Assembly: GCF_035046485.1 (NCBI RefSeq)
Contig: NC_085138.1
Location: forward strand, 275,137,694 to 275,201,693
Origin: Aedes albopictus
Taxonomy: Eukaryota; Arthropoda; Insecta; Diptera; Culicidae
DNA length: 64,000 nt
Reading direction: 5' to 3'
Shown: positions 1 to 11,311 of the stretch, one piece after another
How the letters are laid out: each line of letters starts with the position of its first letter
How positions within the stretch are numbered: the first letter of the stretch is position 1
Position numbers and translations under genes: made by a program
Notes under the pieces: generated by a model
What the model was told of the DNA's origin: nothing
Database searches by the model: none
What the model saw: only the letters and a program-made list of their open reading frames with translations

Positions 1-330
1 CGAGAATCGTCCGCTAGGTGGCGCCAGAGTAAAAAATCTTCAAACTTCTATATCTCAGAATCCTGATAAGATAGAATGAAGCCGTCTTCAACAAAGTTCT
101 CCAGCAAGCTAAAAACTGTCTGATAGTTGAGTCTTTGATTCGTGATTTATTCGCCAGATGGCAGTTTGTGCATAATATTTAAACACGTGTATCTCGTTAC
201 TGTAATAAGTTAAAAGTATGACGTTTTCTGTAAAATTGTTCGACAGGTTGAGATCTATCCGGCAATGGCGACGCTAGGTGACACCAGCAATCAAACATTC
301 AAACAATTTTATCTCAAAAATCGGAATACG
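1..330. repeat. Left arm of ~140-bp repeats with CTCF-like motif
   Basis: This is the inverted counterpart of the repeats at 2577-3130. Two full units can be read (about 1-150, type A; 150-285, type B) plus part of a third. Each unit starts with a variant of CGCTAGGTGGCGCC (10-26, degenerate near 149-163 and 268-285). The first ~150 bases are the near-exact reverse complement of about 2577-2738. The window begins inside the array, so the outer end is not visible. Confidence 0.8.
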
Positions 331-1255
331 TCCAGCATTTTTTTTCCGAAAGTTAAAAGGAAGTTAGACGTATATGGTGTCCTTTTTTTTCGGGATTTTC
401 CCCGGGAATTCTACCGGGAATTTATCCAAGCATTCCACTGGGAATTCCTCAAGAATTCCTTCAGGAGTTTCTTCAGGAAATCTTCCGGGAATTCTTCTAG
501 GACATCTTCCTGAAGTTCCTCCGGGAAATCCTCTAGGAAATCCTCCAGGAATTCCTCCGGAGATTCTTCCGGAAATTTCCCCAGGATTTCATCTAGGACT
601 CCCATCAGGAACTCCTTCAGGAATTCCTTCGGCAATTCTCCTGGGAATTTTTCCAGAAATTCCTCCGGACTTTTTTTCCAAGATTTTCTCTTTGAATTTT
701 ACTGACAATTTCCCCAGGAATTCTTCCATGAACTTTTCCAGGAGTTTCTCCAGGAATATATCTGAGAATTTTCTAAGAAAAATTGTCGGTTTTTTTTTCA
801 AGAAAATCCTCTAGTAATTTCTCCAGGAATTCCTTCAGGAAGTCTTCTATGATTTTTTTTTCTCACAAAACCCTCGTGGATTTCTCTCGGAATTCCTCTA
901 GGACTTCCTTTACGAATACCTCCGGGAATTTATCCTGTAATTCCTCCGAGAGTTTCTCCAGGAATTCCTCCGAGAATATCTCCGGGAATTTCTTCAGGAA
1001 ATCTTCCAGGAGTTGTTTTGAGAAATCTTCCAAAAAGTCCTCCAGAAAACTTTCAGGAATTCCTCCGGGAACACTTCTGAAATTTCTCCGGGAATTTTTA
1101 AAGAAAATCTTCGAGATTTGCTCAAGAAATCCTCTGGGAATTTCACCAAGTTTTCCTCTCTGAGAATCCCTCTAGGATTTCCTCCAGGAATCCTCAGGAA
1201 ATGTCTCTAGGAATTCCTCCCGTGATTTCTCCAGCAATTCCTCTGGAAAATTCTT
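331..1255. repeat. GAATTCC-rich degenerate array, orientation 1
   Basis: This is a short-period, imperfect array built on words such as CTCCAGGAATTCCTCC. It opens long frames on both strands, rich in Phe, Ser, Arg, Gly and Pro, that are repeat artefacts and not genes. The orientation reverses near 1255, so this and the next array form the two arms of a large imperfect palindrome. Confidence 0.85.
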
Positions 1256-2520
1256 CAGGGAATCCTCCTTCCTGGGGGATTCCCTAAAGGAAATTCCTGG
1301 AAGAATCTCTGGAGGAATCCCCTGAGGAAATTCCTGGAGGAATCCCCGGGAGATTTCCTGGAGAAACACTCGAAAGAATTCCTGGAAATAATCCCGGAAA
1401 AAGTCCTGGAGTAATTACTGTAGGAATCACCGGAGGAATTGCTGATGGGAGTCTTAGAGGAACTCCCTTAGAAATTCCTCGAGGGAATCGCAAAAAAAAT
1501 CCTAGTGGAATCCCAGGAAAAAAATTGAAAGGATTTCCTGTAGAAATTCTTAGTGGAATTAGTGGAGAAATTCCAGATAGAATTTCCAGAGACATTCCCG
1601 GAGGAATTCCTGGAGAAATTTTCGGCGGAATTCCTGGAGAAAACAGAGGAATACTTAGAGAAATTCCCAGAGGAAATCCTGGAGAAATTCTCAGAGGGTT
1701 TTCTGCAAAAAAAGGCACGGGAGACTTCGTAGTGAAATTCTAGTGGATTTTTTTTGAAAAAAAATCCCAGCAATTTTCCTGAAGAAATTTCCGGAGGAAT
1801 TCCCGGAGGAATACCTGGAAAAATTTCTGGAGGACGTGGAGTGGACCTGGTGTGATGTTAGAATACTTGACTGTCACGCCGAGGACCTGGGATCGAATCC
1901 CACTCCCGACAAACTCGCAAAATGTGAGTTCTTCCTCCGGAAGGGAAGTAAAGCGTGGGTCCTGAGATAAACTAGCCTAGGGCTAAAAATCTTGTTAATA
2001 CAGATAAAAAAAAAATCTGTAGGATTTCCCGGACAATTTCTTGAAGAATTTTCCGAAGTAATTCCTGGCGGATTTCCCGAAGAAATTCCCGAGGGAATTC
2101 CCGGAGTTATTCCTGGAGGAACTCCTAGAAAAATTCTCGGAGAAATTCAGCCTGGAGAAATTCTTAAAAGAATTCCTGAGGAAAATCCCAGAGCAATCCA
2201 TGGAGTAATTCCCAGAGGAACTCATGGACGTATTCCTGGGAAAATTCTCTGAGGAAATCCGGAGGAATTCCTGGAGAACTCTTGGAGAAATTTCCAGAAG
2301 AATTCCTGGGAAAATTACCGAAGGAATTCCTGAAGGAATCTCCGCAGGAATTCCGGATGTGGGTCCTAGAGGAAATCCTGGAAAAAAAATCCGGAAGAAT
2401 TCCCGGAGATATTTCCAGAGGAATTCCTAGAGAAATTCCTGGAGAAATTCCTGGAGAAATTCCTGGGAAAACTTCCAGAAGAGTTCCTGTAGAAATTCCC
2501 GGAAGAAAACACAGAGCAAT
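1256..2520. repeat. GAATTCC-rich degenerate array, orientation 2
   Basis: The same repeat language as 331-1255 reads here as its reverse complement (GGAGGAATTCCTGGAG). A SINE interrupts it at about 1838-2014. The frames seen here (GIPGEIPG-like or NSSRNFS-like) are translated satellite. Confidence 0.85.
1838..2014 (+). mobile_element. tRNA-derived SINE, family A
   Basis: The head carries a tRNA-like promoter: an A-box-like CTGGTGTGATGTTAGAA and a B-box-like GGGATCGAATCC. A conserved body follows (AAATGTGAGTTCTTCC, AAGTAAAGCGTGGGTCC). The 3' end holds a stem-loop (1963-1994) and an A-rich tail after ACAGAT. Three further copies lie at 27435, 28965 and 58918. I cannot see a clean target duplication, because the insertion sits in low-complexity array. 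The family resembles published Aedes tRNA-related SINEs, but I cannot name it. Confidence 0.8.
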
Positions 2521-2576
2521 ATTGTGGGCTGACAATTTTTTTCTGCAGAGGGTCAAATACGGTGTAGCGTATAACC

Positions 2577-3130
2577 TAGCGAATAAATCACGAATCAAAG
2601 ACTCAACTATCAGACAGTTTTTAGCTTGCTGAAGAACTTTGTTGAAGACGGCATTATTCTATCTTATCAGGATTCTGATATATAGAAGTTTGAAGATTAT
2701 CGACCCTGGCGCCACCTAGCGGACGATTCTCGAACCAAAGACGCTATTGCCAGATAGTTCTTAGCCTGCTGAACAACTTTGCTGAAAACGGCATGCTTGT
2801 ACTTCATTAGGGTATCGAGATAAACGTGTTTGAATTATTCAGGCACAATGCGCCATCTAGCGGATAAATCCCAAACCAAAGACTTTACTATCAGATAGTT
2901 CTGAGCTTGCTGAAGAATTTTGCTGAAGACAGCATAATTCTATCTTATCAGGTTTCTGAGATATGAGGGTTTCAACATTTTTGACACTGGCGCCGCCTAG
3001 CGGTAGAATCGCGAACCAAAGTCGCCGTTGCCAGTTAGTTCTTAACCTGCTTAACAAATTCGCCGAAGACTTCTATCTATCTACTTCTACCTCATCGGGA
3101 TCTTGAGATATACGTTGCGCAAAGTATGTG
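2577..3130. repeat. Right arm of ~140-bp A/B repeats with CTCF-like motif
   Basis: Four head-to-tail units can be read. Their GCGCCxCCTAGCGG boxes lie at 2709-2722, 2850-2863 and 2990-3003, giving periods of 141 and 140. Units alternate between type A (…CTATCAGACAG…CTTATCAGG) and type B (…TTGCCAGATAG…TCATTAGGG), a two-unit higher-order repeat. The array is inverted relative to 1-330. Confidence 0.8.
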
Positions 3131-3529
3131 GCCAATTTTGGTACCCCAAGACAATCCGGAATAACTCCGGAACCATGTGGACCAGGCTCCCATGTCCCCG
3201 GCATAATAAACTAGAAGAGTTTTTCGGGAAGTTGTGAAAATTTCATCAAAATCCATAGAAAAACAAAAAAGTTATGACCATTTTTGTGCTTTTCCGAAGG
3301 TGGAAAATGTACGTTGGCTGGATGAAGGTTAATCATTAAAGGGTGGAACGGGATTGATAGTTAATACTGATACTCGCGCAGCTTTTTTTTTGCCTTACGT
3401 TTCCCCTGGTACCAAGCCTGCTTCTCAGCTGATTCATGAGCACTTCCACAGTTATTAATTGAAAGCTTCCTCTGTCAATGACCATTATGCATGTGCAGTG
3501 CATATCGTGCCTTGCCTACCTGAGCACGA
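3131..3529. other. Non-coding stretch, nothing recognised
   Basis: I see no gene, tRNA or clear transposon end. The text around 3150-3310 looks like a fragment of dispersed repeat, but no second copy is present in the window to define it. Confidence 0.4.
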
Positions 3530-5848
3530 TCAGAGGTAGAGCGAAACGAACGGCGGGTGGTGTTCGCCGCTGCAAAAGCCACGCTTAAGACCAAGATAAG
3601 AGCAAGCAAAAAGGCCTGCCAATTCGAATCCGTGGAGTGACGCCTACAGGATCGTTATGGCCTAGACACGAGATGTGATGGCTCCTACAGAGCAATCTCC
3701 AGAGATGTTGGAGGGGATCATCGGAGAGCTTTTTCCGCGTCATGATCCTAGTCCTTGGCCTCCTTTCGTAGGACAGCCGGGAACTGGGGCTGGCGATGAG
3801 GAGAGGGTCACCGATGTTGAACTTGCGGGGATAGCTAAGTCCCTTAGCGTAGGTAAGGCCCCAGGTCCGGACGGAGTTCCGAACCTGGCCCTCAAAGTAG
3901 CTATTGCAGAGTCTCCCGAGATGTTCAGGTCTGCTATGAAGTTTGAGAGATTGAGAGGCAGAGCCTGGTACTATTGCCAAAGGCGGGGAAGCCACCCGGA
4001 GACCCGTCGGCATATAGACCAATTTGCTTGATTGACACGGCGGGGAAGGTGCTCGAAAAGATCATCCTCAATAGAATGTTGAGGTTCACCGAGGGTGAAA
4101 ATGGTCTTTGAGCAACCAGTACGGCTTCTGGAAGGGGAGGTCCACCGTAGACGCTATATTGTCGGTTACAAAAGCCGCCGAGAAAGCACTCGAGTCTAAG
4201 AGGAGGGGAATTCGCTTCTAAAAGACACGGACAACGTCTTCAGCTTTCGGCTGTACAGACTGTATTGAACTTAACACTAGACAACGGACAAATGGAGCAT
4301 GCACTAGTGGAAACGGGGAAGAAACTATTCTCACGAAAAGTTTCAACGCCCGAAGCGGGAATCGAACCCTCACCCCATAGCATGGTGCGATTATAAGCTT
4401 GGTGACCCTAACCGCACAGCTACGAGGCTCCACGCGGTAGTGACTCTGGATGTAAGGAATGCGTTCAATAGCGCCAGCTGGTCTGCTATTGCCGATGCGC
4501 TCTTGCGTCTGGGGATACCGGGGTACCTGTACAAGATTCTCGAAAGCTACTTTCAGAATCGTGTACTAGTTTACGACACGGAGGTGGATCGGAAGTGCTT
4601 TCTCATAACCTCAGGATTCCCGCAAGGTTCCATCCTGGGTCCGGTGTTATTGGAATGTCATGTACGACGAGGTATTGAGGTTAGAGTACCCAGTGGGAGA
4701 GGAGATTGTCGGATTTGCAGACGACATTACGCTCGAAGTCTACGGTGAAACGATCGAGGAGGTGAAGTTGACTACCAACCACTCGATCAAGGTTGTGGAG
4801 GCGTGGATGCGGTCCAGGAAACTGGAGCTGGCTCACCACAAGACAGAGGTGACGGTTGTTAACAACCGGAAGTCGGAGCAGCAGACGGAGATCAGTGTAG
4901 GAGAGTGCACTATCCTGTCAAAGCGCTCCGTCAAACACTTGGGCGTGATGATAGGCAGCCACGTCGATTATGCCTGTAAAAGAGCCTCCACAGCAATTGC
5001 GGCACTGTCCCGGATGATGTCCAATAGCTCTGTGGTGTACGCCAGTAAGCGCAAGCTTCTGGCTAGTGTTGCAACGTCCATACTTAGGTATGGCAGCATG
5101 GCGTGGGGCACCGCGCTAAGTACTGAATGCTACCGACGGAAGCTGGAAAGTACGTACAGGCTTATGTACATGAGGATTGCGAGCGCGTACCGTACCGTGT
5201 CACACGACGCTCTCTGCGTCATTACTGGTATGGTGCCTATCAGCATTATCATCAGTGAGGACATGGAGTGCTTCGAAATGCGCGGCACAAGAGGCATACG
5301 CAGGACTGCCAGGATGGCCTCTATGATCAAATGGCAGCGCGCGTGGGACAGTTCCACCAACGGAAGGTGAACCCATAGGTTGATACCGAGGGTAGATAGT
5401 TGGATCAATAGGCGCCATGGGGAAGTTACATTCCACCTGACACAGGTGCTTACAGGTTACATGGTTGCTTCCGACAGTATCTAGTCTAGACCGTTTCGGG
5501 CATGCGGATTCTCCCGAATGCCCAGTGTGCAATGGTTTAGAGGAAACGGCGGAACACGTGTTGTTCGTGTGCCCGCGTTTTCGCACAATGCATGACCGCA
5601 TGCTTGCCACATACGGGGAGGACACAAACCCGGACAACTTGGTCCAGAGGATGTGTAGGGATGAGTTTGGCTGGAACGCCGTTTCAACGGCTATCACCCA
5701 TATCGTCTGGGAACTACAGAGGAGGTGGCGCGTGGACTTGGAGAATGGCTTGTCCAGATGCAGTACAAGAGGTGGTCCAGGGGTTCGGAGTCGGCTTCGT
5801 AGGCCATACCGGTGCCCTGCGGTCGAGATCGACCCTTACAGCGATTAA
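3530..5848 (+). pseudogene. R1-like non-LTR retrotransposon ORF2 remnant
   Basis: This is a decayed reverse transcriptase ORF of the R1 type, which would copy its own RNA at a chromosomal target. Around 3675-4030 is the segment before the palm (GKAPGPDGVPN). After a SINE insertion come the first catalytic block (TLDVRNAFNSASW, about 4441), the QGSILGPVL block (about 4624) and FADD (about 4710). A zinc-knuckle-like CPVCNG…EHVLFVCPRF follows near 5520-5580, typical of R1 C-termini. Frames shift at about 3590-3660, 3940, 4100 and 4650, so no intact protein can be made. The element is 5' truncated and lacks a visible endonuclease domain. R1 is favoured over Jockey or LOA by the C-terminal knuckle, without a database check. 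Confidence 0.85.
4217..4431 (-). mobile_element. tRNA-derived SINE, family C, inserted in the R1-like LINE
   Basis: Read on the minus strand it begins with a tRNA-like head (GAGCCTCGTAGCTGTGCGG as A-box region; GGGTTCGATTCCCGC as B box), followed by a body. Its 3' tail is shared with a truncated copy at 41891-41999 (CCACTxGTGCATGCTC… GTCTGTACAGCC). It interrupts the reverse transcriptase just before the TLDVRNAF block. No clear target duplication is visible, so the junctions may have been trimmed. An intact tRNA gene is unlikely, because the tRNA-like part continues into a conserved non-tRNA body. Confidence 0.75.
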
Positions 5849-6430
5849 GTGGCCGCGGAGAGGAAGTCCCGGTAGCGGTGCTGTCGTGGCGTCGGTCTAC
5901 TGGGTTGGATCCGAGCCCGTGGTTGGAAAGGGGTCCCCGGAAAGGGGCGGGGTAGGTGAAACCCTGCTGTCTGCAACCTTCGGGTGCATCTGATAGGGCC
6001 TGAAGGGTAGTGATACCCTTCCTTTGCGGGCAGGTCAGATCGGGTTGCACATGGGCATCAGTTCTTGATGTCTGTAAAGCAGTTGGGCGCGGGCGGGGTT
6101 AACCCTGCCTGCCATCCGAGGACAAAGGGAGTGGCGAGGACCATTCGGGAAACTGACTAAGCGCCAGCATGTTACCGTGATGGACTCTCCAGAGAGAGTC
6201 CTCGATGTTCGTTGCTGCTAGGCTACGCAGCTAACCTTGACGGTGCGATGTGCACTAGCCCCTCTTTGAAGTAATACCTTCTTGGTGGTTCCGGAGAGAC
6301 GCAGGGTTTGGCGACCATAGGAATGTGTTTAGTGGGTACGAGGAGAGAGTAGTCCTGGCTTTTACTATTGTTGTAGAAGACGGCCTCAGCCCCACACTAC
6401 CCTATCCTTGATATTAGGGGTGTCTGTTTG
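5849..6430 (+). other. Probable 3' untranslated tail of the R1-like LINE
   Basis: GC-richer, non-coding sequence continues directly from the R1-like reading frame. It falls back to AT-rich unique DNA near 6430. There is no clear poly(A) or target duplication. The assignment rests on position and composition only. Confidence 0.45.
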
Positions 6431-8939
6431 CAGATTATCCCTCTATGGTTTAGAAGAAAAAAAAAAACATGCAGATACTCTACGTCCAAGCAAGTCAAGG
6501 AAGTTTTTTTTCTCCTCCAAACTGACAACTTTGAAAGTTTAAAACTGTGTCAATTATTTCTAACTAAGTCAAGAACATCCCCTTGCGAAAGCTCATTCAA
6601 TGTTTTATACTGATTGACTGACGATGTAACGAACAAACGTTTTCACCACTGCAATCGGGCCACAAACCGTACGGGGTTTCTCGTAGATGGTTCTACACTG
6701 CTGCCGCCTTGGCAACGAATCACAACGAATGGCACTCAACGAGCTCAACGTGAATAAATATCACATGCTCCCGCAGGGAAAATGTGACTTTATTTCACTC
6801 CAGAATTAGCTTACCCTTTCAGAACGGAGAGTCGGATGGTTCCATCCATATGGACGCCTTGCTTCGCTCGTCGAGTGCTGGGCTGGCAGCAGTTGTGGGT
6901 TGGATCGCTCTCGGGGGAACACCTACAACCCGGAGAATATGCTTATTAAACAAATTCAATCATTTGGATAAATAAACTGTTTCAAAGAACCGGGTGAAAG
7001 TCACATTGGCAAACTCTCTCGGTAAATGTGTTTTCTCGATGAAGGCAAGTAGGTATGGCCCGTGCTGCGCTGGAGTTTGAGTTGCTTTCCCTATGGCAGC
7101 CTCTGCTAATACAGTAGTTGAAATACGAGGAAATTCCAGGGTTTCCCAGTTCAGCTCCATGGAAATGATGAGTTACCTCTACATTAATAGTTGTTTTGAA
7201 TACCCTATCCAGAGTGGATACAGGCATCATGAAATGACTTCCTCGAGAATTTTAGTTTCATATAGGAAATACTAAACGTTTTCACATGGTCGTTTTGAAT
7301 TGCGCAAGACGACAAGCCATCAACTCGTCCGACGCTTGAGGCAAAACAGACCACGATATGTATGTATGGTGCCTAAGTGAAATACACAAGTTCGTGTAAT
7401 CATAATATCCAAGCTTCTTGACAGGGAAGTGAGATGAAGCCTTACAATCTAGGTTATAGGCCACCTAGCAGCCGCAGAGCAGCAAATTGATGCTGTTTAT
7501 TCGAACATTGAGCGGCTTTTGCGGAAGCTTTACCTTATTGGATCACTTTGCGAAGCCGATGAGGTTTCCCTTTACATATTGGAAGTGGAATGAGATGGGA
7601 GAAAATGGGTAAACAATATCAACAGAATCACGGCGGAATAAACTAATTACGAAGCATCTACTCGATCGATCCAGCTGGTGTGTCCTGGTGTCACGTGGTT
7701 AATTAACGTGGGATTTACCTGTGGTTGTGTGTTGAATGGAGTTTAACTAACGGAAATTTAATAATTTATATAAAAAAATAGAGAATCCTCCATCAATTTA
7801 TTCTACTGCTGGGATTTTTTGCTTTTCTGCCGGATTTGCTTTTTTTAGAAAATCTTAAAAAGATACTTTCAAGTATTAAAGCCAACATTCCCCTAGGAAT
7901 TACTGTTGGGCTTATAACGGAATTAAAAAAACAGAAACTAAAACAAAACTTACGGTCCCACTTCATAGCAATAACTAATTCTTAAATACGCACACAAATC
8001 AGCACTGTCCGCATTCCTGACATTCAGCACTCATTAGCCGTTTAATTAGTATTCCCTAAAACGTCTCATTAATTTCAAATATATTGCCCTCGTACAAAGC
8101 AGACACTCCGTCGATTCCAAGAGTGTGGATTATGGCATTTTTGTCTTCCGAATCAGTAAACACCACAAGAACGTTATTTTTCGTCTACCTAATTAATCAA
8201 GACCTAGGCGCAAAATTCAAACTCTAGGAACTTCTAGATCACACACGCACTAAGTTGATCCCTCTTCTTACTTTCGCACTGAAACCGCAGCATCTCGAAG
8301 TCATGAAAAGCGAAACCGTCATCTCCTTTAAGCCGCTGGCTGCTGACTTGGATCGACGGCCGACAACACGGGAGCGGTACCTTTGAATCAAAGGAGAATC
8401 CTCGTCGTCTCCTGCCACAATGCGTTAGCGAAATAAATTTCGAGTAACCACATCGCATCCATACACAGCCATAGAGGGGTCGGGGGTAACCTTTAGACTG
8501 GATTATACACGCTCGTGTCAGTTCCGGCAGTTGGCAGAAGGCGACCGAGTGAAATAGCGGCGTACTACAAACGCGTAGCGCATCCGCCACCACCTCCGCA
8601 CCGCACGGGGCGGACCCAGGTTTCTTTTCCGAGACAATTTTCTTGCGGATTAGCAGAAGGCAAGAATCATCAGACACAGTCAGTGTCACACTCTCGGTTG
8701 TTGTGTGTGAGCGGTTACGGGGGTATCGGTTCATTCATGATGGGTTTAATTTAATTCTTGGTAATTAATACAGCCAACGCACTCACATAGTCCTCGAGAT
8801 GTGTGCGACTTTGTTGTTTTAAGCTGCCTCATTCGTCAGGCTTTGTTGAAGTAGTGTTGTGTAGCAGCTACTGGTTCTTTGAAAGGCTGATGCTTAGCTT
8901 CAACCGTAGAATTGAGAGATTTTGCAAAAAAGCAGTGAA
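6431..8939. other. Unique-looking non-coding DNA with a GC-rich island
   Basis: No transposon signature or recognisable exon is seen. A GC-richer island around 8290-8720 carries a 166-codon minus-strand frame (8234-8734), but the protein has no domain I recognise and its composition looks like translated promoter DNA. A plus-strand initiator-like TCAGT occurs near 8680. This could be a promoter or first-exon region of a gene lying outside the window. Confidence 0.35.
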
Positions 8940-9359
8940 CGACTGTGCTTAGGAGTTCCCCCCATGACTTCTCTGGTAGTTCCAACTTTAACTCTTTCAA
9001 GATTTACAACAGAGACCTCTGAAAGAGTTCCATCTGAAATTTCTCCGGGAGTTCCATCTATGGATTCTCAAGGATTTCTACCTGGAGTTCCTTCAGAAAT
9101 TCAACCTGGGATTTCTACAGAAGTTCTACCTTAGATTCCTCCAGAAGTTCCTCCTGAAATTCCTACCGTAGTTCCATCCGAGATTACTCCAGGAATTCCG
9201 TTTGAAATTTTTCCAGGAATTCCACATTAAATTCCTCCGGGAACTCCTCTTATAAATTCTCAAGAATTTCCACCTGAGATTCCTCCAGGAGTTTCATCTG
9301 GGAATTTCCCAGAAGTTACATATATCATGAATTTATATAGAAGTCTACCTTGGATCTCC
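8940..9359. repeat. GTTCC/GAATTCC degenerate array, orientation 1
   Basis: Words such as CCTCCAGAAGTTCCTCC iterate with period near 15-30. The array is interrupted by the LINE at 9360-11294 and resumes at 11312. The bases 9343-9359 (GTCTACCTTGGATCTCC) are the left copy of the LINE target duplication. Confidence 0.75.
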
Positions 9360-11294
9360 GTCATCAACAGTGTGTGGCGATTGCCACGGTACAACCTAGA
9401 GCGACTGAAGCAACCGGATGTCGCCTCAGCATACGCGCAGAATCTCGAAGCCGCGTTGCCAGACGAGGGCGAGCTCGATGAGGCCCCTCTAGAGGACTGC
9501 TGGAGTACAGTGAAAGCAGCCATCAACGACGCAGCCGAGAGCACCATCGGGTACGTGGAACGGAATCGACGGAACGAATGGTTCGACGAAGAGTGCAGAA
9601 CGGTTTTGGAGGAGAAGAACGCAGCGAGGGCGGTAATGCTGCAGCAAGGGACTCGACTGAACGTGGAACGTTACAAACAGAAGCGGAAACAGCAGACCCG
9701 CCTCTTTCGGTAGAAAAAGCGCCGCCTGGAAGAAGCGGAGTGTGAAGAAATGGAACTGCTGTGCCGTTCCCAAGAAACACGGAAGTTCTATCAGAAGCTC
9801 AACGCATCCCGCAACGGCTTCGTCCCGCGAGCCGAAATATGCAGGGATAAAGACGGAGGCCTCTTGACGGACGGACGTGAGGTGATCGAAAGGTGGAAGC
9901 AGTACTTCGATCAGCACCTGAACGGCGTGGAGAACGTAGGCACGGGAGCCCACGGCAACAGAAGGAACGGCGACGCCAGTGCAGCGGAGGACGGAAATGA
10001 ACCAACTCCCACGCTGAGGGAAATTAAGGATGCCATTCACCAGCTCAAACCCAACAAAGCAGCTGGTAAGGATGGTATCGCAGCTGAACTCATCAAGATG
10101 GGCCCAGAAAAGTTGGCCACCTGTCTGCATAGGCTGAGAGTCAGGATCTGGGAAACCGAACAGCTACCGGAGGAGTGGAAGGAAGGGGTAATCTGCCCCA
10201 TTCACAAGAAAGGCGACCATTTGGAATGTGAGAACTTCAGGGCGATCACTATTTTGAATGCTGCCTACAAAGTGCTATCTCAGATCATCTTCCGTCGTCT
10301 GTCACCTAAAACAAATGAGTTCATGGGAAGTTATCAGCTGGCTTCATCGACGGCCGGTCGACAACGGACCAGATTTTCACCGTACGGCAAATCCTCCAGA
10401 AATGCCGTGAACACCAGGTCCCAACGCACCACCTGTTCATCGACTTCAAAGCGGCATACGATAGTATCGACCGCGCAGAGCTATGGAGAATCATGGACGA
10501 AAACGGCTTTCCTGGGAAGCTGACTAGACTGATTAAAGCAACAATGGACGGTGTGCAAAACTGCGTAAGGGTTTCGGGTGAACTATCCAGTTTATTCTTA
10601 TCTCGCCGGGGACTGCGACAAGGTGACGGACTCTCATGTCTACTCTTCAACATCGCGCTGGAAGGTGTGGTGGAGGAATTCGTCTACCTCGGATCCTTAC
10701 TGACGGCTGACAACAACGTGAGCCGTGAATTTCGGTGGCGCATCATCAGCGGAAGTCGGGCCTACTACGGGCTCCAGAAGAAACTGCGGTCGAAAAAGAT
10801 TTACCCACGCACCAAATGCACCATGTACAAAACGCTAATAAGACCGGTGATCCTCTACGGGCACGAGACATGGACCATGCTCGAGGAGGACCTACAAGCA
10901 CTCGGAGTTTTCGAGCGACGCGTGCTAAGAACGATCTTCGGCGATGTGCAGGAGAACGGTGTGTGGCGGAGAAGAATGAATCACGAGCTCGCTGCACTTT
11001 ACGGCGAACCCAGCATCCAGAAGGTGGCCAAAGCCGGAAGGCTACGGTGGGCAGGGCATGTTGCAAGAATGCCGGACAACAACCCTGCAAAGCTGGTGTT
11101 TGCAACGGATCCTGTTGGCACAAGAAGGCGTGGAGTGCAGAGAGCACGATGGGCGGACCAGGTGGAGCGTGACTTGGCGAGCATTGGGCGCGACCGAGGA
11201 TGGAGAGCGGCAGCCACAAACCGAGTATTGTGGCGTACTATTGTTGATTATGTCTTGTCTTAATGATGTTGAACAAATAAATGTATGTATGTAT
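9360..11294 (+). pseudogene. RTE-like non-LTR retrotransposon, 5' truncated
   Basis: The element encoded a reverse transcriptase. The segment before the palm (NKAAGKDGIAAELIK, about 10045) is followed by ICPIHKKGD and the first catalytic block (LFIDFKAAYDSIDR, about 10435). Next come RRGLRQGD (about 10600) and a C-terminal region with ILYGHETWTM, RLRWAGHVARMPD and RRGVQRARWADQV. It lacks an endonuclease and is 5' truncated. It carries a TAG at about 9712 and a frameshift near 10320. The segment that should hold the (Y/F)ADD catalytic box is absent: LFNIALEGVV joins directly to EEFVYLGSL near 10665-10685. The tail is AATAAATG(TATG)n. A perfect 17-bp target duplication flanks it (9343-9359 and 11295-11311). 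The RTE-like clade is my best guess. Confidence 0.88.
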
Positions 11295-11311
11295 GTCTAC
11301 CTTGGATCTCC

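Noticed and set aside
374..1718. Collagen-like or Ser/Phe-rich proteins of 126-146 residues
   Set aside because: These are translations of the degenerate GAATTCC array, present on both strands simultaneously.
4345..4430. A functional tRNA gene on the minus strand
   Set aside because: The A and B boxes are present, but the sequence continues into a conserved SINE body with a second copy of its tail at 41891.
8234..8734. A 166-codon minus-strand gene
   Set aside because: No domain, no splice or promoter evidence on that strand. The composition follows a GC-rich island. It is kept only as an observation.
9489..10130. A 213-codon minus-strand frame
   Set aside because: It lies antisense to the LINE reverse-transcriptase region and mirrors its codon structure. 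It has no recognisable domain.
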